Shown: positions 25,342 to 34,181, counted from the stretch's first letter. The stretch: DNA of 64,000 nucleotides from Pelagibius sp040217155 (GCA_040217155.1 JAVJNS010000004.1:124001-188000); one strand, 5' to 3'. Notes: a model not told the origin generated them from the sequence alone. Numbers and translations are program-made.

Positions 25342-26286
25342 TTAGGACGCGACGCGGTCCAGAAAAGCCAGCATGCGCTCGGCGATGAAGGGGCCGTACT
25401 CTTCCAAGGCGAAGTGGCCGGTATCGAGCAGATGGAATTCGACATCCTTCAGATCTCGCTTGTAGGGGTGGGCGCCGGCGGCCGGAAAGATCGGATCGTT
25501 TTCGCCCCAGACCAACAGCGCCGGCGGCTGGTGCGCGCGGAACAGCGCCTGCCACTGCGGATAGAGGGCGACGTTGCTGCCGTAGTCAAAGAACAGCGCC
25601 AGTTGAATCTCCTGGTTGCCCGGACGGTCGAGCAGATACTGCACATGCCAGAAGTTGTCCGGGCTGATCTGATCCGGGTGCTGTGTGCCCGCCGTGAACT
25701 GCCACTTGGTGCCGTCCAGGGTGAGGAAGCCCCGCAGCCGGTCGCCGTTCTCTGTCGAGCGATCGGCCCAGTAGGCGCGGATCGGGTCCCAGAACTCCAG
25801 CAAGCCTTCGTCATAGGCATTGCCGTTCTGGATGATGAATCCCAGCAGACGCCCGGGATCGGTCGCGAACATGCGGTACCCCACCGGCGCACCGTAGTCC
25901 ATGACATAGGCCGCATAGCGATCGATGCCCTTGGCGTCGAGCAGCGCGGTCATCAACTCGGCAAGGCGCGCGAAACTATAGTCGAAACGATCCACGCTCG
26001 GCATGGCCGAGGCACCGAAGCCCGGATAGTCCGGCGCCAGCACGTGATAGCGCTGGGCGAGTTCGGGGATCAGGTTGCGGAACATGTGCGACGAGGTCGG
26101 AAAACCATGCAGCAGCAGGATCGTGGGCCGCGCCGGATCGCCGGCCTCGCGGTAGGCGATTCTTACCCCCTCAATCTCGAGGCTGCCGTAGTGCACCCCG
26201 GCCGGCGGCGCGGCGGCGGTTGTCGCGGTACCGAGGCCGAAGGAAAGTGCCGCCGCGGCGGCAAGCATCATCACGCGGTGAAACAT
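25342..26286 (-). CDS. Exported alpha/beta hydrolase with Asp nucleophile, haloalkane dehalogenase/epoxide hydrolase-like
   Basis: A 314-residue protein with an N-terminal signal peptide (MFHRVMMLAAAAALSFGLG, cleavage near TTAAA). The oxyanion motif HGFPTSSHMF and the elbow VMDYGAPVG show an aspartate, not a serine, as nucleophile, as in haloalkane and haloacetate dehalogenases and epoxide hydrolases. GENDPIFP carries the second acid and TGHFALEEYG the base His. Export is unusual for dehalogenases, so an epoxide or other periplasmic substrate is possible. It is followed by two stem-loops. Confidence 0.87.
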   Translation of the reverse strand: MFHRVMMLAAAAALSFGLGTATTAAAPPAGVHYGSLEIEGVRIAYREAGDPARPTILLLHGFPTSSHMFRNLIPELAQRYHVLAPDYPGFGASAMPSVDRFDYSFARLAELMTALLDAKGIDRYAAYVMDYGAPVGYRMFATDPGRLLGFIIQNGNAYDEGLLEFWDPIRAYWADRSTENGDRLRGFLTLDGTKWQFTAGTQHPDQISPDNFWHVQYLLDRPGNQEIQLALFFDYGSNVALYPQWQALFRAHQPPALLVWGENDPIFPAAGAHPYKRDLKDVEFHLLDTGHFALEEYGPFIAERMLAFLDRVAS

Positions 26287-26342
26287 CTCGTCTCTCCTTT
26301 GAAAACCGGCAGTGATTTGGGAACGACGCTGCGCGCCGGAAG

Positions 26343-26972
26343 CTAACCGGACGGGGACGCGGCCCCGCGTAACGCGGCATTCTCGGCGCGCAGCTTGTGG
26401 AGTTCCTCGCGCAGCGGCGCCAGTGCCGGCTCAAGCTCCTCCAGCGTGAAGCGCTGCGGCAAGTGTTGCGGACAGTTCCAGTCCAGCGCGGCGACTGTGA
26501 CGACCACGGCCCGCTCCGGCTTCGCGCGGTAGGCGGTGTCGTGCAGTCCGGCGATCAGATCCGGATCCTCGTCGATATCGACAATCCTCGCGTGTCCCCA
26601 GACCTTGAGGCGGCGACGGTTTGGATAGTCGACCAGGATCATCGCCACGCGGTCGTCGCCACGCAGGTTGCCGACGCTGAGATACTGCCGGTTGCCGCGG
26701 AAGTCGGCGAAAGCCAGGGTCTTCTCGTCCAGCACCTTCAGAAAGCCCACGGGCCCGCCGCGAAACTGCACGTAGGGCCAGCCGGTCTCGCTGACCGTCG
26801 CCTGGAAAAACCCGTCGCGGCGGCGGATGAAGTCGGCCTCCGCCGGGCCGATGGCATCCCCGGGGTCGGCCTCGGGTTTGAGAAATTTGGCATAGCTGGC
26901 GGCGGATCCCAGGCGCTCCTGCTCGTTGAGGACCAACGGCGTAAAGGCGATCTCGGCGAAGGCGCGGGCCAT
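26343..26972 (-). CDS. Pyridoxamine 5'-phosphate oxidase-family FMN-binding protein
   Basis: A 209-residue protein of the split-barrel flavin family. VSETGWPYVQFRGGPVGFLK, FADFRGNRQYLSVGNLR and VAMILVDYPNRRRLKVWGHA are the conserved FMN-barrel strands, as in general-stress FMN proteins. A C-terminal coiled-coil stretch (LEELEPALAPLREELHKLRA) may mediate oligomerisation. It is divergent from the LysR gene, with a palindrome in the shared 107-base gap, so LysR control is likely. Substrate unknown; it is not PdxH. Confidence 0.85.
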   Translation of the reverse strand: MARAFAEIAFTPLVLNEQERLGSAASYAKFLKPEADPGDAIGPAEADFIRRRDGFFQATVSETGWPYVQFRGGPVGFLKVLDEKTLAFADFRGNRQYLSVGNLRGDDRVAMILVDYPNRRRLKVWGHARIVDIDEDPDLIAGLHDTAYRAKPERAVVVTVAALDWNCPQHLPQRFTLEELEPALAPLREELHKLRAENAALRGAASPSG

Positions 26973-27035
26973 GACGGTCTCCTATGCAGCCGGAAGCGGC
27001 TGGTCCGAAGAATATGAGGCTGGCATCCGAAAGAA

Positions 27036-27052
27036 AGAATAGGCAATATTCT
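27036..27052. promoter_or_regulatory. Candidate LysR operator in the divergent promoter region
   Basis: AGAATAGGCAATATTCT has perfect 6-base arms (AGAATA/TATTCT) and a 5-base centre. It sits 27 bases before the LysR start and about 63 bases upstream of the divergent FMN-protein gene, the usual place for a LysR site. Confidence 0.6.
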
Positions 27053-27079
27053 TAAGTTACTATTTTGAATTATGGAATA

Positions 27080-27988
27080 ATGGACCGATTCCGCGAGCTC
27101 ACGACTTTCGTTGCCGTTGCCGAGGAAGGCGCCTTCAACGCCGCGGCCCGGCGCCTCGGCACGTCACCCCCGGTCGTTACCCGCCTGGTCACGGCGCTGG
27201 AAGCGCGGCTTGGCGCGCGGCTCTTCACCCGCACCACCCGGCGGGTAGCCCTGACCGAAGCCGGGGCGCGGCTGCGCGAAGATGCCCAACGCATCCTGGG
27301 CGAACTCGACGAAGCCGAGGTCTCGGCGCGCGGCGCCACGCTGGCGCCGCGGGGGCACCTGCGGCTCACCGCGCCGGTGCTCTTCGGCGAACGCTTTCTG
27401 GCGCCGGTCCTGCGCGACTACCTCGACGCCTTTCCGGAAGTAACCGCCGCCGTTCTCTTCGTCGACCGCAATGCCAACCTCGTGGATGAGGGCCTGGACG
27501 TGGCCCTGCGCATCGGCGACCTGCCGGACTCCTCGCTGGTGGCCCGCCGGGTCGCCAGCGTGCGGCCTCTTCTTGTCGCCGCCCCTGCCTACCTCGCGCG
27601 CTGCGGCCGGCCGAAAAACCTCGCGGCGCTGCGTGAACACCGCCTGGTCTATCCGTCGAGCGTCAGCGACGTGCCGTCGTGGTCCTTTGTCGCCGGAGGC
27701 CGGCGGCAAAGCCTGCGTCTGGCGCCGGCCCTTACCGTCAATTCCCTGGCGGCGGCACTCGACGCGGCGCTGGCGGGCTGGGGCCTGACCCGCGCCCTCT
27801 CCTACCAGGTGGCCGACGCCCTGGCCTCAGGGGATCTGGTCGAGGTCTTGCCCGAATTCGAGGACCGGGTCGTTCCCGTCCACCTGCTGCACGCGGAGGG
27901 GCGGCGGGCGGCGGCGAAGATCCGCAGCTTCGTCGACTTCACCGCGGAGCGTCTGCGTAGCCAGGAGAAACGCCTGCTGCTGCGCTGA
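27080..27988 (+). CDS. LysR-family transcriptional regulator
   Basis: A 302-residue regulator starting at MDRFRELTTFVAVAEEGAFN; a TTG 5 codons earlier is less likely. The N-terminal helix-turn-helix spans about residues 1-60 (AARRLGTSPPVVTRLVTALE, ARLFTRTTRRVALTEAG). A type 2 periplasmic-binding-like effector domain follows (PRGHLRLTAPVLFGERFLAP onward). It is closest to the AaeR/DmlR-like subgroup. It is divergent from the FMN-binding protein gene. Its last 50 bases overlap the convergent Asp/Glu racemase-family gene. Confidence 0.94.
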   Translation: MDRFRELTTFVAVAEEGAFNAAARRLGTSPPVVTRLVTALEARLGARLFTRTTRRVALTEAGARLREDAQRILGELDEAEVSARGATLAPRGHLRLTAPVLFGERFLAPVLRDYLDAFPEVTAAVLFVDRNANLVDEGLDVALRIGDLPDSSLVARRVASVRPLLVAAPAYLARCGRPKNLAALREHRLVYPSSVSDVPSWSFVAGGRRQSLRLAPALTVNSLAAALDAALAGWGLTRALSYQVADALASGDLVEVLPEFEDRVVPVHLLHAEGRRAAAKIRSFVDFTAERLRSQEKRLLLR

Positions 27989-28763
27989 GCTCGCTCAGGG
28001 GCCGCGTGAAGAGCTGTCCGTGTCCGTGCAGTGCATTGTCGTACCCGGCGAGGCGCAGCATGTGCCAGGCCAGCGCCTGGTTGCTGGTGACCACCGGCTT
28101 GCCGAGGCGCGCCTCGGCTTCTTCGATCACACCGGCAGCACGCAGATTGGTGCAGGCGGTGAAGATTCCGTCGCAGGGCGCGGCCTCGCCGACCGACAAA
28201 ATGGCCTCGAGGATAGAGGCCGGCGTCATGCGCGCGACGATGCCGTCTTCCGCGACCTCGAAGGAGCCGAAGGAGACGGTGTCGAAGCCCGCTGCGGACA
28301 GCTTGTCGCGCATGGCCGCCGAGACCTTCGCCGTATAGGGCGTGACGAAACCGATGCGCCGCAGGCCGAGCGCCGCCAAGGCGGCCTTCGCCGCCGTCAG
28401 GGGGTTGCTCACGGCCACACCGGGGCGGACCGATCGGATCGCCGTGGCGACGCCCGCCTCGCCGATGACCGTGGCACCTGAGGTGCAGGCATAGGCGATG
28501 ACATCGAAGGGCACGCCGGTGGGCAGCAGACTCACCGCCGCCGGCAGTTCCGCTTCCATCGCCGCGAGCGTCTCCGGGGTCACCTCGCGCCCACTCGGCA
28601 CCCGGGTGACATGAAGGCGGATACCGTCGGTGCCGAAGTCGGCCCCCAGAAGCCGCGGGAACTCCCCTTCGATGACCTCATCGGTCTGCAGGACGACGAG
28701 TCCGAGACGGGCCAGGACGGCCGCCGCCCCGCGCGCGGGATCTGTTTGAAATGGCAACTTCAT
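27939..28763 (-). CDS. Asp/Glu racemase-superfamily protein, maleate isomerase/arylmalonate decarboxylase-like
   Basis: A 274-residue protein with the two catalytic cysteines of the superfamily, Cys93 in IAYACTSGATVIGE and Cys204 in GIFTACTNLRAAGVIEE, plus AVSNPLTAAKAALAALG and a C-terminal SNQALAWHMLRLAG. Maleate isomerases, arylmalonate decarboxylases and the ectoine-utilisation protein EutA share this pattern. It starts 11 bases after the M24 peptidase gene, so the two form an operon. Ectoine or imide breakdown is one inference; no other ectoine gene is here. Confidence 0.85.
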   Translation of the reverse strand: MKLPFQTDPARGAAAVLARLGLVVLQTDEVIEGEFPRLLGADFGTDGIRLHVTRVPSGREVTPETLAAMEAELPAAVSLLPTGVPFDVIAYACTSGATVIGEAGVATAIRSVRPGVAVSNPLTAAKAALAALGLRRIGFVTPYTAKVSAAMRDKLSAAGFDTVSFGSFEVAEDGIVARMTPASILEAILSVGEAAPCDGIFTACTNLRAAGVIEEAEARLGKPVVTSNQALAWHMLRLAGYDNALHGHGQLFTRPLSELSAAAGVSPGYADAPR

Positions 28764-28774
28764 GGACCGCTCCT

Positions 28775-29953
28775 CTACTGGATCACCGGGAGCTCCGGCA
28801 CGGCGCGGCGGGTCAGCAGTTCCGCCCCATCCTGCCTTACCACGATATTCTCCTCATGAACCATCACCTTGCCCGGCGCGAAGCTCATGCCCGGCTCCAG
28901 GGTCAGGACCATGCCGGGCAGCAGTTCGGTCCGGTCCCAGGGCGTATGCGACGGCCACTCGGTCAACTGCATGCCGAGGCCATGGCCGAGACGGCCGACA
29001 TCGTTGCCGAGAGCCCCGCCGGCATCCAGGACCGACTGCATGGCGGCGAAGAGCGCCGCGCAGGTCGCGCCGGGACGCGCCGCCGCAAGGCCCGCCTCCG
29101 TGGCCCGGTAGACCACATCGTAGGCGCGGCGGGCGGCGTCCGCGGCATGGCCGATGGCGAAGTTGCGGTCGAAATCGCAGAAGTAGCCGTCGAAGACGCA
29201 GCCGGTGTCGAGGATCAGCACATCGCCGTCGCGCAGCCGGCGCCCCGACGGCGGCGAGATGATGTCGCCGTAGCCACCCTGCCCCGCGCCGCCGACAAGG
29301 TAGGCGACGTCGTCCATGCCGCGCCCTAGGCATTCCATCTTGAAGCAGCGGAAGACCTCGATGTCGCTTTGACCGGCGGCGAAGAGAGCCGGGGCCGCCT
29401 CGAAAGCACCCGAGACGACATCACAGGCATAGGCGATCTTCTCGATCTCCAACTCTGATTTCACCTGCCGCAGGCCGCGCAGGATCGGCGTCGAGTCCTG
29501 GAAGACCATGCCCGGCAGCATCTCCGCGAGGCGCTCGAAATCGCCAAGCGGCATGCGCAGATGGGTCTCCTTGCCTTTGGCGAGACCGATGCGCGCGGTC
29601 TTGCCGCCCCGCTCGCCGAGCGTTTGCGCAAGCAGGGTCAGGCCATCGTCATCGGGCTGCGGCGAGGGCCAGGACCGGATATCGTCGAGCCAGGTGCGCG
29701 CCATGCAGTCGACGCCGATGGAGGGAATCACAGCCACCGGCTTGCCCTCGGCGGGCAGCACCATGAACCAGGGCCGCGTCGGGCTCTGCCAGAACTGGGT
29801 CAGGTAACCGGAGAAGTAGCGCAGTTCGGGTTCCGTCGTCAGCAGCAGGGCGTCCAACCCCGCCGCCGCCATCAGCGCCTGTGCCTTTTCCGTACGCGCC
29901 GCGAACTCGGCCTCGGGGAAGCCGCGCGGTGGCGGGTCGGCGATTGCGGTCAC
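28775..29953 (-). CDS. M24-family metallopeptidase (Xaa-Pro dipeptidase/ectoine hydrolase-like)
   Basis: I chose a GTG start (MTAIADPPPRGFPEAEF, 392 residues) because AAGGAGG lies 8 bases upstream of it; 11 more open codons precede. The C-terminal pita-bread domain holds all five metal ligands: two Asp in ILDTGCVFDGYFCDFDRNF, His in LGHGLGMQLTEWPSH, and Glu in LTLEPGMSF and VHEENIVV. The N-terminal creatinase-like domain includes ALLLTTEPELRYFSGYLTQF. With the racemase-family gene next to it, processing of a cyclic or imidic amino acid is plausible but unproven. Confidence 0.9.
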   Translation of the reverse strand: MTAIADPPPRGFPEAEFAARTEKAQALMAAAGLDALLLTTEPELRYFSGYLTQFWQSPTRPWFMVLPAEGKPVAVIPSIGVDCMARTWLDDIRSWPSPQPDDDGLTLLAQTLGERGGKTARIGLAKGKETHLRMPLGDFERLAEMLPGMVFQDSTPILRGLRQVKSELEIEKIAYACDVVSGAFEAAPALFAAGQSDIEVFRCFKMECLGRGMDDVAYLVGGAGQGGYGDIISPPSGRRLRDGDVLILDTGCVFDGYFCDFDRNFAIGHAADAARRAYDVVYRATEAGLAAARPGATCAALFAAMQSVLDAGGALGNDVGRLGHGLGMQLTEWPSHTPWDRTELLPGMVLTLEPGMSFAPGKVMVHEENIVVRQDGAELLTRRAVPELPVIQ

Positions 29954-30134
29954 AGGCGGACCCTCCTTCGGCATCGAATTCAGCACCGGACCAGGATCCG
30001 CGCCAAGGCGCCATGCTAGCGCCTTAACATAGCCGAAGGAACCCTTGCCGCCCGCCCGGCATTGCCTTCGCCGCCCCGCTGTTCCATCTTTCTGCTCGGG
30101 AACCAGCAGGCTTCAGTCCGGGAGTGCACGATTC

Positions 30135-31874
30135 ATGACCTACAGGGCGCCGATCTCCGAAATGCGCTTTGCGCTCGACAGCATTGCCGAGCTGTCGGGG
30201 ATCGCCGCCTTGCCGGGTTACGCGGAAGCCACGCCCGACCTGGTGAGCGCCATCCTGGAGGAGGCGGGCAAGCTGGCGGCCGAAGTGATCGCGCCGCTCA
30301 ACCACCCCGGCGATCGTGTCGGCTCGGTCTTCGAGAACGGCGTGGTGCGCACGCCGGCGGGATTTCAGGAGGCCTACCGCCAGTTCGTCGAGGGCGGCTG
30401 GAACGCCTTGCCCTTCGACCCCGATTTCGGCGGCCAGGGCCTGCCCTGGAGCCTCGCCACGGCGGTGCAGGAGATGTGGCAGGCGGCCAACCTCTCCTTC
30501 GGACTCTGCCCGCTGCTGACCGCCGGCGCGGTGGAACTGCTGCAGGCCCACGGCAGCGACGAACAGAAAACCAGCTACCTCGAAAAACTGGTCTCCGGCG
30601 CGTGGACCGGGACCATGAACCTGACCGAACCGCAGGCCGGCTCCGACGTCGGCGCCCTGAAAACAAGGGCACAGCCCAACGGCGACCACTACCTGATCAC
30701 CGGCCAGAAAATCTACATCACCTGGGGCGAGCACGACTGCGCCGAGAACATCCTGCACATGGTGCTGGCCCGCCTGCCCGGCGCGCCGGAGGGCACCAAG
30801 GGCATCAGCCTCTTTCTGGTGCCGAAGTTCCTGGTCAGGGAGGATGGCGGCCTGGGGCCGCGCAACGATCTGCGCTGCGTCTCCATCGAGCACAAGCTGG
30901 GCATCAAGGCCTCGCCCACGGCGGTCATGTCGTACGGCGATTCCGGGGGCGCCATCGGCTATCTGATCGGTGAAGAGAACCGGGGCATGGCCTGCATGTT
31001 CACGATGATGAACAATGCCCGTCTGGCCGTCGGCATCCAGGGCGTTGCCGTCGCCGAACGCGCCTTCCAGCAGGCCCGGACCTACGCCTTCGAGCGGGTG
31101 CAGAGTCGGCCGCTGGAAGGCGGCGAGCCTGCCGCCATCGTCCGCCACCCCGATGTGCGCCGCATGCTGGCGACCATGAAGGCGCGGACCGAGGCGGCGC
31201 GGGCGCTGGCCTACTGGACCGCCGCCGCCCTCGACCGCGCGAAGCGCGAGCCCGGCGACACCGCGCGGGCCGCGGCCCAGGGGCGCCTCGACCTGCTGAT
31301 CCCGATCTGCAAGTCCTGGTGCACCGACATCGCCTGCGAGGTTTCCTCGATCGGCGTGCAGGTGCACGGCGGCATGGGCTTCATCGAGGAGACCGGCGCC
31401 GCGCAGCACTACCGCGACGCCCGCATCCTGCCGATCTACGAAGGCACCAACGGCATCCAGGCCCTCGACCTGCTGACGCGAAAACTGCTGCGCGACAAGG
31501 GCGCCGCCGTGACCGCCTTGACCGCCGAGCTGCGCGCCGGCCTGCCGGAGGCGGCGCCGCTGCGCGACCCGCTGAACCAAGCCATCGACAGCCTGGAGCA
31601 CACCACGGCCTGGCTGCTCGACGCCGGCAGCGGGTCGCTGCCGAAGGGCGCGGCCGGCGCGACGCCTTATCTGAACCTCTGCGGTTCGGTGCTCGGCGGC
31701 TGGCTGCTGGCCCGCAGCGCCACCGGCCCTCACGGCGATGACGCCTTCCGCGCCGCCAAGATGAAGACCGCGCGCTTCTACGCCGACAATCTGCTCGGCG
31801 AAGTCGCCGGCCTCGCCCGAGCCGTCACCCTGGGCGCAAAATCGACCCTGGCATTTGAAGACGAAGACTTCTGA
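30135..31874 (+). CDS. Acyl-CoA dehydrogenase, DmdC-like long form
   Basis: A 579-residue flavoprotein starting MTYRAPISEMRFALDSIAEL, the common start of this long subfamily; 30 upstream codons are open but unlikely. It has LTEPQAGSDVGALKTRA (FAD/substrate motif), VQVHGGMGFIEETGAAQHYRD and the catalytic-base region PIYEGTNGIQALDLL, and ends with the extra C-terminal acyl-CoA dehydrogenase domain. DmdC oxidises 3-methylmercaptopropionyl-CoA in DMSP breakdown, but many homologues act on other acyl-CoAs. No dmdA, B or D neighbours are present, so a general role is just as likely. Confidence 0.9.
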   Translation: MTYRAPISEMRFALDSIAELSGIAALPGYAEATPDLVSAILEEAGKLAAEVIAPLNHPGDRVGSVFENGVVRTPAGFQEAYRQFVEGGWNALPFDPDFGGQGLPWSLATAVQEMWQAANLSFGLCPLLTAGAVELLQAHGSDEQKTSYLEKLVSGAWTGTMNLTEPQAGSDVGALKTRAQPNGDHYLITGQKIYITWGEHDCAENILHMVLARLPGAPEGTKGISLFLVPKFLVREDGGLGPRNDLRCVSIEHKLGIKASPTAVMSYGDSGGAIGYLIGEENRGMACMFTMMNNARLAVGIQGVAVAERAFQQARTYAFERVQSRPLEGGEPAAIVRHPDVRRMLATMKARTEAARALAYWTAAALDRAKREPGDTARAAAQGRLDLLIPICKSWCTDIACEVSSIGVQVHGGMGFIEETGAAQHYRDARILPIYEGTNGIQALDLLTRKLLRDKGAAVTALTAELRAGLPEAAPLRDPLNQAIDSLEHTTAWLLDAGSGSLPKGAAGATPYLNLCGSVLGGWLLARSATGPHGDDAFRAAKMKTARFYADNLLGEVAGLARAVTLGAKSTLAFEDEDF

Positions 31875-31876
31875 GC

Positions 31877-32179
31877 ATGAACGACGCTCGCGTCCTCGGG
31901 CCCTGCCCGGTCTGCGGGCGCGAGATGATTGCAGGGCCCAGCGTCGACCGCCATCACTGGGTGCCGCGCAGCAAGGGCGGCCGCGAGACGGATCACCTGC
32001 ACCTGATCTGCCACCGCATGATCCACCGGGTGTTTGGCGAGCGGGAACTGGCGACAACCTACGCCGATCCCGCCGCGCTGCGGGCGCATCCCGAGATCCG
32101 GCGCTTCGTCACCTGGCTGCGCCGCCAGCCGCCGGACTATGTCGACTGGCCGAAGGAGCCTCGCGGGCGGCGACGCTGA
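31877..32179 (+). CDS. Small HNH-endonuclease-like protein
   Basis: A 100-residue protein. A zinc knuckle CPVCGREM is followed by VDRHHWVPRSKGGRETDHLH and LICHRMIHRVF, giving the His-His...His layout and second Cys/His pair of HNH nucleases. The C-terminal 40 residues (PEIRRFVTWLRRQPPDYVDW) are helical and basic. It starts 2 bases after the acyl-CoA dehydrogenase stop, so it rides on that transcript. Stand-alone HNH proteins of this length are common and mostly unstudied; the target is unknown. Confidence 0.82.
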   Translation: MNDARVLGPCPVCGREMIAGPSVDRHHWVPRSKGGRETDHLHLICHRMIHRVFGERELATTYADPAALRAHPEIRRFVTWLRRQPPDYVDWPKEPRGRRR

Positions 32180-32285
32180 GACCCGCCATCTTCGGGTTGA
32201 TCTTGACCGCCGGTCCCGACATTCTCTGCCGGCGGTTCCGACGGCCGCACAAAAGAGAAAAACAAGAAAACGACCGGGGGGCGGC

Positions 32286-33779
32286 ATGAGCGCCGAAAGC
32301 ACACTTCTCGCCATCGACCAGGGCACCACCTCGAGCCGCGCCATCCTGTTCTCCGGCGACGGCCGGCGACTCGGCCAGGCCCAGCAGGAACTGCCGCAGC
32401 ACTTTCCCCAGTCCGGCTGGGTCGAGCACGACGCCGAGGACATCTGGCGCGACACCGTGAAGGTCATGCAGGGCGCCCTCGCCGACGCCGGCGCCGATAT
32501 CGGCGGCGTCGCGGCCATCGGCATCACCAATCAGCGCGAGACCACGGTGATCTGGGACCGCGCCACCGGCGAGGCGATCCACAAGGCCATCGTCTGGCAG
32601 GACCGGCGCACCGCGGAGCTTTGCCAGAAGCTGCGCGGCGACGGCGCCGAAGAGGTGGTGCGCCAGCGCACCGGCCTGCTGCTCGACCCCTACTTCTCCG
32701 GCACCAAGATCGCCTGGCTGCTCGACAACGTGCCCGGCGCCCGCGAACGCGCCGAGCGCGGCGAGCTGGCCTTCGGCACCATCGACTGCTTCCTGCTGTG
32801 GCGCCTGACCGGCGGCAAAGTGCATGCCACCGACGCCACCAACGCGTCACGCACGCTGATCTTCGACATCAAACGCCAGGTCTGGGACCCGGAACTGCTG
32901 GCCCTGCTGCGCATCCCCGAGAGCCTGCTGCCGGAGGTCAAGGACAGCGACGCCGACTTCGGCACGACGGCGCCCGACCTGCTGGGCCGTGCCATCCCCA
33001 TCGGCGGCATCGCCGGCGACCAGCAGGCCGCCACCGTCGGCCAGACCTGCTTCCAGGCCGGCATGATGAAATCGACTTACGGCACCGGCTGCTTCGCCCT
33101 GTTCAACACCGGCAAAGACTTGGTGCACTCCGAACACCGCCTGCTCTCGACCATCGCCTACCGCCTGGGCGGCGAAGCCACCTACGCCCTGGAGGGCAGC
33201 ATCTTCGTCGCCGGCGCGGCGGTGCAGTGGCTGCGCGACGGCCTCGGCATCATCAAGTCCGCCGGGGAGACCGAAGCCCTGGCCAAACAGGCCGACAGCG
33301 GACAGCGGGTCTTCCTGGTGCCGGCCTTCACCGGACTGGGCGCGCCCTACTGGGACGCCGAGGCGCGCGGCGCCTTCTTCGGGCTGACCCGCGCCACCGG
33401 CCCGGCCGAGCTCGCCCGCGCCGCCCTGGAAGCCGTCTGCTACCAGACCCGCGACCTGCTGGAGGCCATGCGCGCCGACGGCGCCAGCGGGCTGGAAGCC
33501 CTGCGCGTCGACGGCGGCATGGTGGCCAACGACTGGATGCTGCAGATGCTGGCCGATATCCTGGGCGTGGCGGTGGAGCGCCCGGTGGTGGCGGAGACCA
33601 CGGCACTGGGGGCCGCCTACCTGGCCGGCCTCAACCAGGGGCTCTTCGCCGACTTGGAGGCCGTCGCCTCCCACTGGCAGAGCGATGCGCGTTTCGATCC
33701 GCAGATGGCGGCAGCCGAGCGCGACGCCCGCTATGCCGGCTGGCAGGACGCGGTGGCGCGGGTGCGCACCGGAGGCTGA
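32286..33779 (+). CDS. glpK: Glycerol kinase
   Basis: Phosphorylates glycerol to sn-glycerol 3-phosphate. It has 497 residues, the usual length. LAIDQGTTSSRAILF (phosphate-1 loop), AIGITNQRETTVIWDRATG, GTIDCFLLWRLTGGKVHATD, KSTYGTGCFALFNTG and ALRVDGGMVANDWMLQMLAD are all characteristic. The start is MSAESTLLAIDQG. No glpF or glpD is beside it, so it is an isolated member of the glycerol pathway here. Confidence 0.96.
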   Translation: MSAESTLLAIDQGTTSSRAILFSGDGRRLGQAQQELPQHFPQSGWVEHDAEDIWRDTVKVMQGALADAGADIGGVAAIGITNQRETTVIWDRATGEAIHKAIVWQDRRTAELCQKLRGDGAEEVVRQRTGLLLDPYFSGTKIAWLLDNVPGARERAERGELAFGTIDCFLLWRLTGGKVHATDATNASRTLIFDIKRQVWDPELLALLRIPESLLPEVKDSDADFGTTAPDLLGRAIPIGGIAGDQQAATVGQTCFQAGMMKSTYGTGCFALFNTGKDLVHSEHRLLSTIAYRLGGEATYALEGSIFVAGAAVQWLRDGLGIIKSAGETEALAKQADSGQRVFLVPAFTGLGAPYWDAEARGAFFGLTRATGPAELARAALEAVCYQTRDLLEAMRADGASGLEALRVDGGMVANDWMLQMLADILGVAVERPVVAETTALGAAYLAGLNQGLFADLEAVASHWQSDARFDPQMAAAERDARYAGWQDAVARVRTGG

Positions 33780-33920
33780 CCCCGACGCCGGCCCCGGTTC
33801 CCGGCCCGGCTCATGCATCGGGGCTCACAAAAGCTAGATTCCATTAACCCGCTCGGCTTACGATTGGGCGCCGGACCGGCGGCCCCCCGCGCAAGGTCCG
33901 GATCACTTCTGGAGAAGCAG

Positions 33921-34181
33921 TTGACCGAGCGGACGATGGAAAGCGTGCAAATCCCGATTGCGGAGATCTACGTACCCGCGAAGCGCAAATCCACCCTGAA
34001 GCCCGCGCAGGTGGACGCGTTGGCCGAGGCCATCATGGAAGAGGGCCTGAAAAAGCCCATCTCGGTGCGCAAGGGCAATGGACGCTATGTCCTGCAGGAG
34101 GGCCTGCACCGGCTGGAGGCCTGCCGCGCCCTGGGCGAAGAGACCATCGAAAGCATCATCGTCCGCGCCCGCCAGCACTAG
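33921..34181 (+). CDS. Short stand-alone ParB/Srx-like domain protein
   Basis: An 86-residue protein consisting of one ParB N-terminal-like domain: IPIAEIYVPAKRKSTLKPAQ, ALAEAIMEEGLKKPISVRKG and YVLQEGLHRLEACRALGEET, where the glycine-rich GLHRLEA occupies the place of the GERRxxA nucleotide-binding box. I chose a TTG start because GGAG lies 6 bases before it; an ATG five codons later is the alternative. There is no helix-turn-helix or dimerisation domain, so it is not a chromosome-partition ParB. By ParB-family precedent it could be a nucleotide-binding protein. Confidence 0.75.
   Translation: MTERTMESVQIPIAEIYVPAKRKSTLKPAQVDALAEAIMEEGLKKPISVRKGNGRYVLQEGLHRLEACRALGEETIESIIVRARQH

Noticed and set aside
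30024..32057. Long minus-strand open frame opposite the acyl-CoA dehydrogenase.
   Set aside because: Antisense shadow; low-complexity His/Gly/Ala/Gln composition.
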